Origin: Quadrisphaera setariae
Lineage (GTDB): Bacteria; Actinomycetota; Actinomycetes; Actinomycetales; Quadrisphaeraceae
NCBI RefSeq assembly: GCF_008041935.1
Contig: NZ_VKAC01000006.1
Location: 62,001-126,000 of the forward strand
Reading direction: 5' to 3'
Length of the DNA stretch: 64,000 bases
Part shown: piece by piece, positions 36,724 to 46,603 of the stretch
Layout: each line of letters starts with the position of its first letter
How positions within the stretch are numbered: position 1 is the stretch's first letter
Translations under genes and position numbers: made by a program
The notes under the pieces: generated by a model
The model's input: the letters and a program-made list of their open reading frames with translations, nothing else
Told to the model about the DNA's origin: nothing
Databases searched by the model: none

Positions 36724-37341
36724 TCAGACGGAGAGGACGGTCCCGACGCTGAGGCGGTCGGGGTCGGCGCCGATGACGGCGGCGTTCGCAGCGTGCAGGG
36801 CCTGCCAGCTGGTACCGGTCGAGGCGGCGATGCTCGAGAGCGTGTCTCCGGCGCGGACCGTGTACCCGGAGGAACCGGTCGAGCTGCTGGAGCGCTCGGT
36901 GGACCGCGAGGCGGCCGGCGCCTCGCGGGAGGCCGCCACCTCGCTGCTGGCCGAGCCGGCCTCGTCAGCGGAGCTCAGCCCGAGCTTGGCGGAGCAGGCG
37001 GGCCAGGCGCCCCACCCCTGCACGGCGAGGACCTTCTCGGCGATGGCGATCTGCTGCGCGCGGCTGGCGAGGTCGGCGCGGGAGGCGTACTGACCGCCGC
37101 CGAACTCCTGCCAGGTGGTCTGCGAGAACTGCAGCCCGCCGTAGTAGCCGTTGCCGCTGTTGATCGACCAGTCGCTGGTGCTCTCGCAGACCGCGAGGCG
37201 GTCCCAGGTGCTGGCGGAGGCGGCCTGGGCCTGGGCGCCGGTGAGGGCCACCAGGGGGGCTGCTGCCAGGGAGGCTGCTGCCGCGAGGGCGAGCAGGCGG
37301 CGGCGGGAGCTTCGGACCGGGGCGAGTGTCTGCTGGGTCAT
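36724..37341 (-). CDS. Rpf-like transglycosylase with LysM domain (copy 1)
   Basis: 205-aa secreted wall hydrolase. A signal peptide (LLALAAAASLAAAPLVALTG) precedes an Rpf domain at about residues 43-125 with STWDRLAVCESTSDW, which carries the catalytic Glu, and SGNGYYGGLQFSQTTW. A Ser-rich linker leads to a C-terminal LysM (YTVRAGDTLSSIAASTGTSW) for peptidoglycan anchoring. Rpf proteins cleave peptidoglycan and help resuscitate dormant cells. A paralog lies immediately upstream in tandem. No c-di-AMP riboswitch is seen in the 117-bp gap. Confidence 0.92.
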   Translation of the reverse strand: MTQQTLAPVRSSRRRLLALAAAASLAAAPLVALTGAQAQAASASTWDRLAVCESTSDWSINSGNGYYGGLQFSQTTWQEFGGGQYASRADLASRAQQIAIAEKVLAVQGWGAWPACSAKLGLSSADEAGSASSEVAASREAPAASRSTERSSSSTGSSGYTVRAGDTLSSIAASTGTSWQALHAANAAVIGADPDRLSVGTVLSV

Positions 37342-37458
37342 CAGGACTCAAACACTGACACACATCACCGAGAGTGTCGAAAATCGACCTACAAGCCGAT
37401 CTCCGTCACTGCTAGTAGTTGGTGATCCATCCAGCGAGCTGTTCCAGGCCTCTGCAGG

Positions 37459-39743
<2,285 letters not shown>

Positions 39744-39788
39744 CGCCGCGGTCCACCTGCACCGATGAGCCCCGCCTCTGTGACGGGT

Positions 39789-39802
39789 GTTCCACGTGGG
39801 AC
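39789..39802. promoter_or_regulatory. parS-like 14-mer after dinB
   Basis: GTTCCACGTGGGAC, one base from GTTCCACGTGGAAC, in the 294-bp gap between dinB and the helicase gene. That gap also contains a 9-bp stem (CACCTCCCG ... CGGGAGGTG, about 39907-39948) that could fold in the helicase leader; otherwise nothing is evident. Confidence 0.4.
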
Positions 39803-40037
39803 GGATGAGGCGTGTCGTGCCCCGCACCGCAGGATCATGGGGCACACTGGTGGGTGCGCGGCAGAGTCCGGCGAGCCGAGCGCTCGCGCTGGACCGCCCA
39901 TCCGATCACCTCCCGCGCCGCGCCGGCGTGACGCCCCGGCGGGAGGTGGCCAGCCACCAGCGCCGAGGCGGACGCCCGCGCGCCGGACCGGCCTGCGCCG
40001 CGCTCGCGCGCGCCGCGGCCCGAGAGGAACCCACTCC

Positions 40038-41762
40038 GTGACTCCCAGCAACGCCCCCGGCCACAGCGGCCCCGGTCACACCTCGCCGGGGCGCTCCTCC
40101 GGCACCTCCCGTGACGGCGCCGTCGACGGGGGCGCTCCCCGCCGTCGCCGCGGCGGCCGCGGTCGTGGCGGCCAGGGCGGCGCCCAGGCCGGTCAGGCCG
40201 GTCCCGGTCGCCCGGCGGCGGCTCCCGGCTCGCGCGTCCTCGCGCCCGGCTCGCTCGCTCCCGGCGCCCCCACCCACAGCGCTGGTGGCACCGTGCAGCC
40301 GCCCGCGCAGCGCTCCGCCAGCGCTCCCGCCCCGCAGGCCGCTGCGCCCCGGGCCGCGGTCCAGGCCGTCGCCGCACCCGCGGCGCAGCCGGCCGCTGAC
40401 GGTGCCTCCTTCGCGGAGCTCGGCGTCCCGGCCCCGCTGGTCGCCGCCCTGGAGGCGCGCGGCGTCACGAGCCCCTTCCCCATCCAGGCCGCCACGCTGC
40501 CGGACACCCTCGCCGGGCGCGACGTGCTCGGCCGCGGCCGCACGGGCTCCGGCAAGACGATCGCCTTCGCCCTGCCGCTGGTCGCCCGGGTCGCCGCCGG
40601 GGCCGCCCCCCGCACCCCGCGCCGCCCGCGCGGCCTGGTGCTGGCACCCACCCGCGAGCTCGCCACCCAGATCGCCGCGACCGTCGAGCCGCTGGCCCAG
40701 GCCGCGGGCCTGCGCACCACGGTCATCTTCGGCGGGGTGCCGCAGGGGCGTCAGGTCACGGCGCTCGCCGCCGGCGTCGACGTCGTCATCGCCTGCCCGG
40801 GCCGCCTGGAGGACCTGCTGCGCCAGCGCGAGCTGACCCTCGACGGCGTGGAGGTCACGGTCCTGGACGAGGCGGACCACATGGCCGACCTCGGCTTCCT
40901 GCCCGGCGTGAAGCGCCTCCTGGACGCCACCCCCCGCGGCGGCCAGCGCCTGCTCTTCTCGGCGACGCTCGACAACGGCGTCGACGTCATCGTCAAGCGC
41001 TTCCTCGTCGACCCGCTCACGCACTCCGTGGACAGCGCCGCCGCTCCGCCGCCGGCCATGACGCACCACGCGCTCCACGTGGCCGACCCGGGCGCGAAGA
41101 CCGACGTCGTGCGCCACCTCGCCTCGGGCACGGGGCGCCGCGTGCTGTTCCTGCGCACCAAGCACCAGGCCAAGAAGCTGGCCAAGCAGCTGACGGCGTC
41201 GGGCATCCCCGCCGTCGACCTGCACGGCAACCTGTCGCAGAACGCCCGCGTGCGGAACCTCGACGCGTTCACCTCCGGTGAGGTGAAGGTGATGGTCGCC
41301 ACCGACATCGCCGCCCGCGGCATCCACGTGGACGACGTCGAGCTGGTCGTCCACGTCGACCCGCCGACCGAGCACAAGGCGTACCTGCACCGCTCCGGCC
41401 GCACGGCGCGCGCCGGCTCCGGCGGTGACGTGGTCACCGTGGTGCTGCCCGAGCAGGTCCGCGAGGTGGCGCAGATGATGCGCCAGGCGCGCGTCACCGC
41501 CTCCCAGCACCAGCGCACCACCGCCGCCTCCCCGGTGGTCGTGGAGCTCACCGGCGAGGTGGCGCCGCACGTGGAGCCCGCACCTGCGGCCCCCGCCCCC
41601 CAGCCGGCGCGCTCCGCCGGCGGTGCGCGCAGCGGTGGCTCGCGCCGCGGCGGGAGCGGCTCCCGCTCCGGTGGCGGCAGCGCCGCTGGTGCCGGCCGGG
41701 GCCGCCAGGCTGGCCAGGGTGGTCGCCGAAGCGGTCAGGGCAGCCTCGCCTCATATCGGTGA
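40038..41762 (+). CDS. DEAD-box RNA helicase (RhlE-like)
   Basis: 574-aa ATP-dependent RNA helicase. Motifs in order: Q motif region SPFPIQAATLP, motif I GRTGSGKT, Ia APTRELATQ, II VLDEADHM, III FSATL, and in the second domain ATDIAARGIHV and HRSGRTARAG. Both tails are Gly/Arg/Ala-rich ([28 protein letters not shown]), typical for RNA-binding extensions of actinobacterial DEAD proteins. GTG 40038 has GAGAGGA about 9 nt upstream. It is followed by a strong hairpin. Confidence 0.94.
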   Translation: MTPSNAPGHSGPGHTSPGRSSGTSRDGAVDGGAPRRRRGGRGRGGQGGAQAGQAGPGRPAAAPGSRVLAPGSLAPGAPTHSAGGTVQPPAQRSASAPAPQAAAPRAAVQAVAAPAAQPAADGASFAELGVPAPLVAALEARGVTSPFPIQAATLPDTLAGRDVLGRGRTGSGKTIAFALPLVARVAAGAAPRTPRRPRGLVLAPTRELATQIAATVEPLAQAAGLRTTVIFGGVPQGRQVTALAAGVDVVIACPGRLEDLLRQRELTLDGVEVTVLDEADHMADLGFLPGVKRLLDATPRGGQRLLFSATLDNGVDVIVKRFLVDPLTHSVDSAAAPPPAMTHHALHVADPGAKTDVVRHLASGTGRRVLFLRTKHQAKKLAKQLTASGIPAVDLHGNLSQNARVRNLDAFTSGEVKVMVATDIAARGIHVDDVELVVHVDPPTEHKAYLHRSGRTARAGSGGDVVTVVLPEQVREVAQMMRQARVTASQHQRTTAASPVVVELTGEVAPHVEPAPAAPAPQPARSAGGARSGGSRRGGSGSRSGGGSAAGAGRGRQAGQGGRRSGQGSLASYR

Positions 41763-41768
41763 ACCTCT

Positions 41769-41810
41769 CTTTCGATATTCGGTGAGGTCCGCCTCACCGA
41801 ATATCGAAAG
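41769..41810. repeat. Perfect 19-bp inverted repeat with related motif copies
   Basis: Arms 41769-41787 and 41792-41810, TCCG loop, 7 bp after the helicase stop, so it can act as its terminator. The arm sequence CGATATTCGGTGAGG recurs as partial copies at 41754-41765 and 41877-41889, just before the DUF1540 gene. The stretch is much less GC-rich than its surroundings. Confidence 0.85.
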
Positions 41811-41925
41811 GCGGTTGTGATCTATCTCGAACGGCCGCTGACCTGGGGTGTTGCATGAGAAAAATTCTGCCAGTGCCGATATGGTGAGGGCACCGACTTT
41901 CTCGCCCTGGACTCTGGAGGTCATC

Positions 41926-42228
41926 GTGGCCACGCTCGAGATGCCCGCTGTCACCGAGTGCACCGTCGCCGGTTGCTCGTACAACCACGACGGCTGCCAC
42001 GCCTTCGCGATCACCGTGGGCTCTGCTGATGGCTCCGCGGACTGCGGCACCTTCATCCCGCTGAGCCGCAAGGGCGGACTGGACAAGGTCGTGGCCCAGG
42101 TCGGCGCGTGCTCGCGCAGCAACTGCACCTTCAACGCCGACCTGGAGTGCACCGCCAGCTCCATCCGCGTGGGTGCCGGCGCGAGCGGCTCCGACACCGC
42201 CGCCTGCCTCACCTTCCAGGCCTCCTGA
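41926..42228 (+). CDS. DUF1540 cysteine-rich protein
   Basis: 100-aa protein with two DUF1540 modules. Module 1 reads ECTVAGCSYNHDGCHAF with a later ADCGTF; module 2 reads ACSRSNCTFNADLECTAS with AACLTFQ. The spacing of four Cys per module suggests metal binding, but the function is not known. GTG 41926 has GGAGGT 5 nt upstream. Copies of the motif CGATATxxGGTGAGG and a 19-bp inverted repeat lie just upstream, possibly an operator. Confidence 0.88.
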   Translation: MATLEMPAVTECTVAGCSYNHDGCHAFAITVGSADGSADCGTFIPLSRKGGLDKVVAQVGACSRSNCTFNADLECTASSIRVGAGASGSDTAACLTFQAS

Positions 42229-42373
42229 CCCACCCGCCCGCGGCTCCGGCCCGGGCGCAGCAGGACCACCGACCGCCGGTCGTCGCCCTCCGCGACGGCC
42301 GGCGGTCGTCGTCTGCGGGACCGGCCGCGAGGCGCCGCCCGCCTGCGCTGACGCCACCGGGGAGACTGGGCCC

Positions 42374-43663
42374 GTGCGCGCGTGGGTGGTCTGGGGTGTC
42401 GGGGTCGCCGCGTACGTGGTGGCGGTCCTGCAGCGCACCTCCTTCGGCGTGGCCGGTCTCGACGCGGTCGAGAGGTTCGGCACCACCGCGGCCGCCGTCT
42501 CGGCCTTCACGGTGCTCCAGCTGCTCGTCTACGCCCTCCTGCAGGTGCCCGCCGGCGTGCTGCTGGACAGGTTCGGCACGCGCCGCCTCGTGGTCACGGG
42601 CGGCCTCCTCATGGCGGCGGGACAGCTCGTGCTGGCCTTCGGGGAGGTCCTCCCGCTGGCGGTGGTGGGTCGCGTGCTCGTCGGTGCGGGAGACGCCCTG
42701 ACGTTCATCAGCGTCCTGCGCCTCGTCGGGGCCTGGTTCCCCGCGCGGCAGGCGCCGGTCATCACCCAGCTGACGGGCCTGCTCGGACAGCTGGGTCAGG
42801 TGCTCTCCGCGGTGCCCCTGGTCGCGGTGCTCTCGGGTCCGGGGTGGACGCCGGCCTTCGCGTCAGCAGCGGCGCTGGGGGTGCTCGCCGTCGTCCTGGT
42901 CCTCCTCCTCGTCCGTGACGCCCCCGGGGTGCGCACCCGCTCCGGCCCTCCGCTGAGCTGGACCAAGGCCGGTCGCGACCTCGTGCGGGCCTGGCGCCAC
43001 CCCGGCACGCGGCTCGGCCTGTGGAGCCACTTCGCCACCCAGTTCCCCGGGACGGTGTTCGCCCTCATGTGGGGCTTCCCCTTCCTGGAGCGCGGCGAAG
43101 GAGTGCCGCAGGCCACCGTGAGCGCCCTCTTCACGGCCTACGTCGTGGCTGGGCTGGTCGCCGGCCCGCTGCTCGGCGTGCTCGTGGCGCGGCACCCCCT
43201 GCGCCGGTCCTGGCTGGTGCTGACCATCGTGGCCGCCAACGCCGCCGCCTGGACGGCCGTCATCGCCTGGCCCGGCCCGGCGCCGCTGTGGCTGCTCGGC
43301 CTGCTCGTGCTGGCCCTGGCCAGCGGCGGTCCGGGGTCCATGGTCGGCTTCGACTACGCCCGCACCTTCAACCCCGCCGACCGCCAGGGCACGGCCACCG
43401 GCATCGTCAACGTCGGCGGCTTCGTCGCGAGCCTGCTGACGGTGCTGGCCGTCGGCGTGGTGCTCGACGTCACCGGTGGTGACTACTCCCTGGGCGACTT
43501 CCGCGCAGCGTTCAGCGTCCAGTACCTCGTCTGGGCGGTCGGTCTGGTCGGCGTGCTGGTGACGAGGCGGAAGGTCCGCGAGCAGCTGGCTGCCGAAGGG
43601 GTGGTGGTGCCCCCGATCCGCGTGGCCCTGGCCCAGCGCTTCCCGCGCCGCGACCGCCCGTAG
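42374..43663 (+). CDS. MFS transporter
   Basis: 429-aa polytopic membrane protein with 12 predicted helices and the MFS motif after helix 2 (VLLDRFGTRRLVVTGG). Helices such as YALLQVPAGVLL and DALTFISVLRLVGAWFP fit the phthalate/nitrate-type permease class; substrate unknown. GTG 42374 follows GAGACT by 6 nt and may be leaderless; the frame is open further upstream without similarity. Neighbours are a DUF1540 gene and a GNAT gene on the other strand. Confidence 0.85.
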   Translation: MRAWVVWGVGVAAYVVAVLQRTSFGVAGLDAVERFGTTAAAVSAFTVLQLLVYALLQVPAGVLLDRFGTRRLVVTGGLLMAAGQLVLAFGEVLPLAVVGRVLVGAGDALTFISVLRLVGAWFPARQAPVITQLTGLLGQLGQVLSAVPLVAVLSGPGWTPAFASAAALGVLAVVLVLLLVRDAPGVRTRSGPPLSWTKAGRDLVRAWRHPGTRLGLWSHFATQFPGTVFALMWGFPFLERGEGVPQATVSALFTAYVVAGLVAGPLLGVLVARHPLRRSWLVLTIVAANAAAWTAVIAWPGPAPLWLLGLLVLALASGGPGSMVGFDYARTFNPADRQGTATGIVNVGGFVASLLTVLAVGVVLDVTGGDYSLGDFRAAFSVQYLVWAVGLVGVLVTRRKVREQLAAEGVVVPPIRVALAQRFPRRDRP

Positions 43664-43726
43664 CGGGACGCCGAGCGGACGACGAGCAGGCGACGAGCAG
43701 CGACGAGCACGGCGCCCGCGACGGCC

Positions 43727-44323
43727 TCAGGCGGGCGGGGCGGGGACGACCGGCAGGGCGCCCGTGGTCACCGGGTCCGGCGGGGCGATGTCGGAGGGCC
43801 GCAGGCGGTACACGCGCAGGTGCAGGTCGTAGTACTTGTCGGTCTCCCCGACCCACTCCATGCCCAGGCGGCGGGCGATCCACTCGCCGCGCTCGTTGCC
43901 GGGGCGGACCACGGCGAACACCTCCGAGGCGCCCCGGTCGAAGGCCCACTCCGCCAGGGCGCGAGCACCCTCGCTGGCGTAGCTGTGGCCCCAGTGCTCC
44001 GGCGCCAGCTGCCAGGCGATCTCGAGGTCCTCGCCGTGGGGCGGCATGGTGCGCAGCACCAGTGCGCCCACCACGGCGCCGTCCTCCTTGCGCGCCAGCG
44101 CCCAGCGGCCGACGAACTGCTCGCCGTCGTCACCCTCGCGCACCTGCTCGGTGCGCCACTGCTCGAGGCGGTCGGCCATGGCCTGCTCGTCCGGCACCGC
44201 GTCAGCGGCCGGCGCGAGCCATCGGGAGACCCTCTCGTCACCGAAGACGGCGAGGGCGGCGGCGGCGTCGGAGCGCTCCCAGTCGCGCACGACGAGGCGC
44301 TCGGTGGTCACCAGGTGGGTCAC
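43727..44323 (-). CDS. GNAT-family acetyltransferase (RimJ/RimL type)
   Basis: 198-aa acetyltransferase. It opens with TERLVVRDWERSDAAAAL, the RimJ/RimL start, and has WQLAPEHWGHSYASEGARAL as acetyl-CoA loop and NERGEWIARRLGMEWVGE near the end. A short Pro/Ala tail follows. The start GTG 44323 is chosen since TAACGT ends 7 nt upstream (leaderless); GTG 44332 would lie inside that box. It is divergent from the lycopene cyclase-like gene, 68 bp away. Confidence 0.86.
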   Translation of the reverse strand: MTHLVTTERLVVRDWERSDAAAALAVFGDERVSRWLAPAADAVPDEQAMADRLEQWRTEQVREGDDGEQFVGRWALARKEDGAVVGALVLRTMPPHGEDLEIAWQLAPEHWGHSYASEGARALAEWAFDRGASEVFAVVRPGNERGEWIARRLGMEWVGETDKYYDLHLRVYRLRPSDIAPPDPVTTGALPVVPAPPA

Positions 44324-44391
44324 GGCGGACACGTTAGCGCCCGCCGCCGAGAGCGACACCCGAGGAAGATCCACACGAGGGACCGCCCGCG

Positions 44392-45684
44392 GTGGGCCAC
44401 GATGCAGGGGTGCCGACGACCACCGCCGACGCTGACGCCGTCCTGATCGGCGGAGGCGGCGCCAGCACCGCCGTGCTCCACCACCTGGCTCTCCACCTGC
44501 TGCGACAGCAGCACCGGCGTCCGCTGCGCGTCATCGTCGTCGACCCCCTCGACAGGCTGGCCGAGCGCCCGGCGGACCGCACGTGGTGCTCCTGGGTGCC
44601 GCGCGGGAGCGCCGCCGAGGCGGAGCTGGAGCCCGCCGTGCACCGCTGGTGGCCCACCGTCCAGGTGGTCGCTCCGGACGGGACCGCGGCGGAGCTCGAC
44701 CTCGCCCCGCTGCGCTACGCGATGGTGCGCGGGGAGGACTACTACGCCCACGTCGCCGGCCTCGTCGACCTGGCCCGCGAGCGCGGAGCGCTGCAGCTGG
44801 AGCACCTGCCGGTGGCCGCGCTCGGCGTCGAGGAGGACTCCTCCGCCACCCGGGTGGTCCTGCCGGAGGGCGCCCTGGTGGCGCCGGTCGTGCTCGACTC
44901 GCGCCCCGCGCCGCCCGCGCGTCCCGGTGCGTCGAGCCTCGTGCAGCACTTCCTCGGGCAGCGCGTGCGCGGGAGGGAGGGCTCGGTGGACCCCGACCGG
45001 GCCGTGCTCATGGACTTCTCGGTGTCGCAGCCGGAGGTCGGCCTCGCCTTCGGCTACTGCCTGCCCAGCGACACCGCCACGGCGCTGGTCGAGCACACGG
45101 CCTTCGTCCCCGAGCCGCTGGGCGCGGCTGAGCAGGCAGCGGCCCTGGCCGAGCACCTCCCGAGGGCGCTGGGCACGACGACGAGCGCCGACCTGGTGGT
45201 CGAGCACGTCGAGACCGGCGCCATCCCCATGACCGACGCCCCCTTCCCGCAGCGGCCACCCGCTCCGCCGGGCCTGCGACGCAGCCGGGTGGTGAGGCTG
45301 GGGACGGCGGGCGGCGCCGTGAGGCCGTCCACCGGCTACGCGTTCACCGCGATGCAGCGCGCGGCGCGGGCGGTCGCCGGCCAGCTCGCCGCCGGCGTGC
45401 CCGGGGACCGGCTGGAGGTGCCCCACCCCTACCCCCGCCGCCACGCCTGGATGGACGCGCTCGTGCTGCGCGCCCTCCTCGACGGGCCGCGCCGCGGCGG
45501 GCTGGACGGGCCGGAGTTCTTCGTGCGCCTGTTCGCGCGCAACCCCCCGCAGCGGGTGCTGCGCTTCCTCGACGGACTGACGGGCCCCGGTGAGGAGCTC
45601 GCGCTCATGGCCACCTCCCCGCGCGGGCCGATGCTGCGGGCCGCCGCCTTGGACGCGGCGTGGCGACTGCGGAGCGGGCGATGA
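44392..45684 (+). CDS. Lycopene cyclase family protein (CrtY-like)
   Basis: About 430-aa flavin-binding cyclase. Family features are the N-terminal nucleotide site DAVLIGGGGASTAVL, RTWCSW, AVLMDFSVSQ, FGYCLPSDTATALVEHTAFVP, GTAGGAVRPSTGYAFTAMQR and FARNPPQRVLRFLDG. These match CrtY-type lycopene beta-cyclases, although no other carotenoid gene is in the window. GTG 44392 has GAGGGA 9 nt upstream; GTG 44410 is also possible. The stop overlaps the PAP2 gene (ATGA). Confidence 0.85.
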   Translation: MGHDAGVPTTTADADAVLIGGGGASTAVLHHLALHLLRQQHRRPLRVIVVDPLDRLAERPADRTWCSWVPRGSAAEAELEPAVHRWWPTVQVVAPDGTAAELDLAPLRYAMVRGEDYYAHVAGLVDLARERGALQLEHLPVAALGVEEDSSATRVVLPEGALVAPVVLDSRPAPPARPGASSLVQHFLGQRVRGREGSVDPDRAVLMDFSVSQPEVGLAFGYCLPSDTATALVEHTAFVPEPLGAAEQAAALAEHLPRALGTTTSADLVVEHVETGAIPMTDAPFPQRPPAPPGLRRSRVVRLGTAGGAVRPSTGYAFTAMQRAARAVAGQLAAGVPGDRLEVPHPYPRRHAWMDALVLRALLDGPRRGGLDGPEFFVRLFARNPPQRVLRFLDGLTGPGEELALMATSPRGPMLRAAALDAAWRLRSGR

Positions 45685-46325
45685 GCCGCCGGCTGCTCTT
45701 CGCGGCGGCCGTGCTCGCCGGGCTGGCCGTCGCCCTGGGCGCCGACGTGCTGGCACACGGCCTGGTCAGCCGCCTCGACGAGCCCGCCAAGGCCCTGGGC
45801 GAGCGGGTCCGGTCCTCGGCGCTCACGCCCGCGGTGCGCTTCGCGTCCGACCTCGGCACCACGCCGTACCGGGCCGTGCTGGCGGCGCTGGTGGCGGTGC
45901 CCCTCGCGGTGCGCTGGAGCTCCTGGCGCCCCGTGGTCTACGCCGCGGCCGTGGTGGGTGTCGCCCCGGCGGTCAGCGCCAGCACCAAGCGCCTGGTCGA
46001 CAGGCCCCGTCCCCCTGCGGCCGAGGCCCTGGAGCACCCGCTGGACCCGTCGTTCCCCAGCGGTCACGCCACGGCGTCGGCCGCGCTGGCCACCGGTCTC
46101 GCCCTGCTCGCCCTGGTCGCGCTGCGCAGCGCGTGGGCGAGGGTGGCGGCCGTCGCCGCCGCAGGTGCTTTCGCGCTGGTGGTGGGCCTGACGCGCATCT
46201 ACCTCGGGGCGCACTGGGTCACCGACGTGCTGGCGGGCTGGTGCACGGGGGCAGCGGTGGCCCTGGCGCTCGCCGCCGCGGTGCGTCCCTGGCTGCGACC
46301 ACCCCGCGCTGTCAACCCCTCTTGA
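45681..46325 (+). CDS. PAP2-superfamily membrane phosphatase
   Basis: 214-aa membrane phosphatase with about six helices. The three catalytic motifs are KRLVDRPRP, PSGHATAS and TRIYLGAHWVTD (His nucleophile and partners). It dephosphorylates lipid phosphates such as undecaprenyl diphosphate or prenyl diphosphates. Translational overlap (ATGA) with the lycopene cyclase-like gene suggests a function in the same isoprenoid pathway, for instance removing prenyl phosphate, but that is inference. Confidence 0.9.
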   Translation: MSRRLLFAAAVLAGLAVALGADVLAHGLVSRLDEPAKALGERVRSSALTPAVRFASDLGTTPYRAVLAALVAVPLAVRWSSWRPVVYAAAVVGVAPAVSASTKRLVDRPRPPAAEALEHPLDPSFPSGHATASAALATGLALLALVALRSAWARVAAVAAAGAFALVVGLTRIYLGAHWVTDVLAGWCTGAAVALALAAAVRPWLRPPRAVNPS

Positions 46326-46354
46326 CGCCACGCCGCCCGTCAACGAGTCTTGAC
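46311..46354. promoter_or_regulatory. Tandem GTCAA-N6-TTGAC operators
   Basis: Two copies of the dyad GTCAA-N6-TTGAC at 46311-46326 and 46339-46354, starting 28 bp apart. The first spans the PAP2 stop, the second ends 3 bp before the small HTH gene. Spacing of nearly three helical turns on one DNA face suggests cooperative binding of a dimeric regulator, plausibly the HTH product itself. Confidence 0.55.
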
Positions 46355-46357
46355 ACC

Positions 46358-46603
46358 GTGGGCACCCACGACGAGGAGGTGGCGGCGTTGGCGGCACTGG
46401 TGGCGCGAGCCGCGGACGACGACCCCCTCGAGGCGCTCGCGGCCCTGGCGGCCGCGCGCCGGGAGCTGGAGGCGCTGGAGGCGCTGGCGGTGCGCAGGGC
46501 GCGCGTCCGCTCCGCCTCCTGGGCCTCCATCGCGATGGCCATGGGGGTCACCCGGCAGGCCGCCCACCAGCGCTTCCGGCTCTCGCGCTGGGGCGACCGC
46601 TGA
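46358..46603 (+). CDS. Small helix-turn-helix protein
   Basis: 81-aa all-helical protein. Residues about 15-50 form an acidic Ala/Leu-rich coiled-coil-like helix (LEALAALAAARRELEALEAL), then a C-terminal HTH follows: SWASIAMAMGVTRQAAHQRF, the form found in many small actinobacterial regulators. GTG 46358 is used. Two GTCAA-N6-TTGAC dyads stand directly upstream, and its stop overlaps a CTG that appears to start the ABC exporter, so it probably regulates that operon. Confidence 0.75.
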   Translation: MGTHDEEVAALAALVARAADDDPLEALAALAAARRELEALEALAVRRARVRSASWASIAMAMGVTRQAAHQRFRLSRWGDR

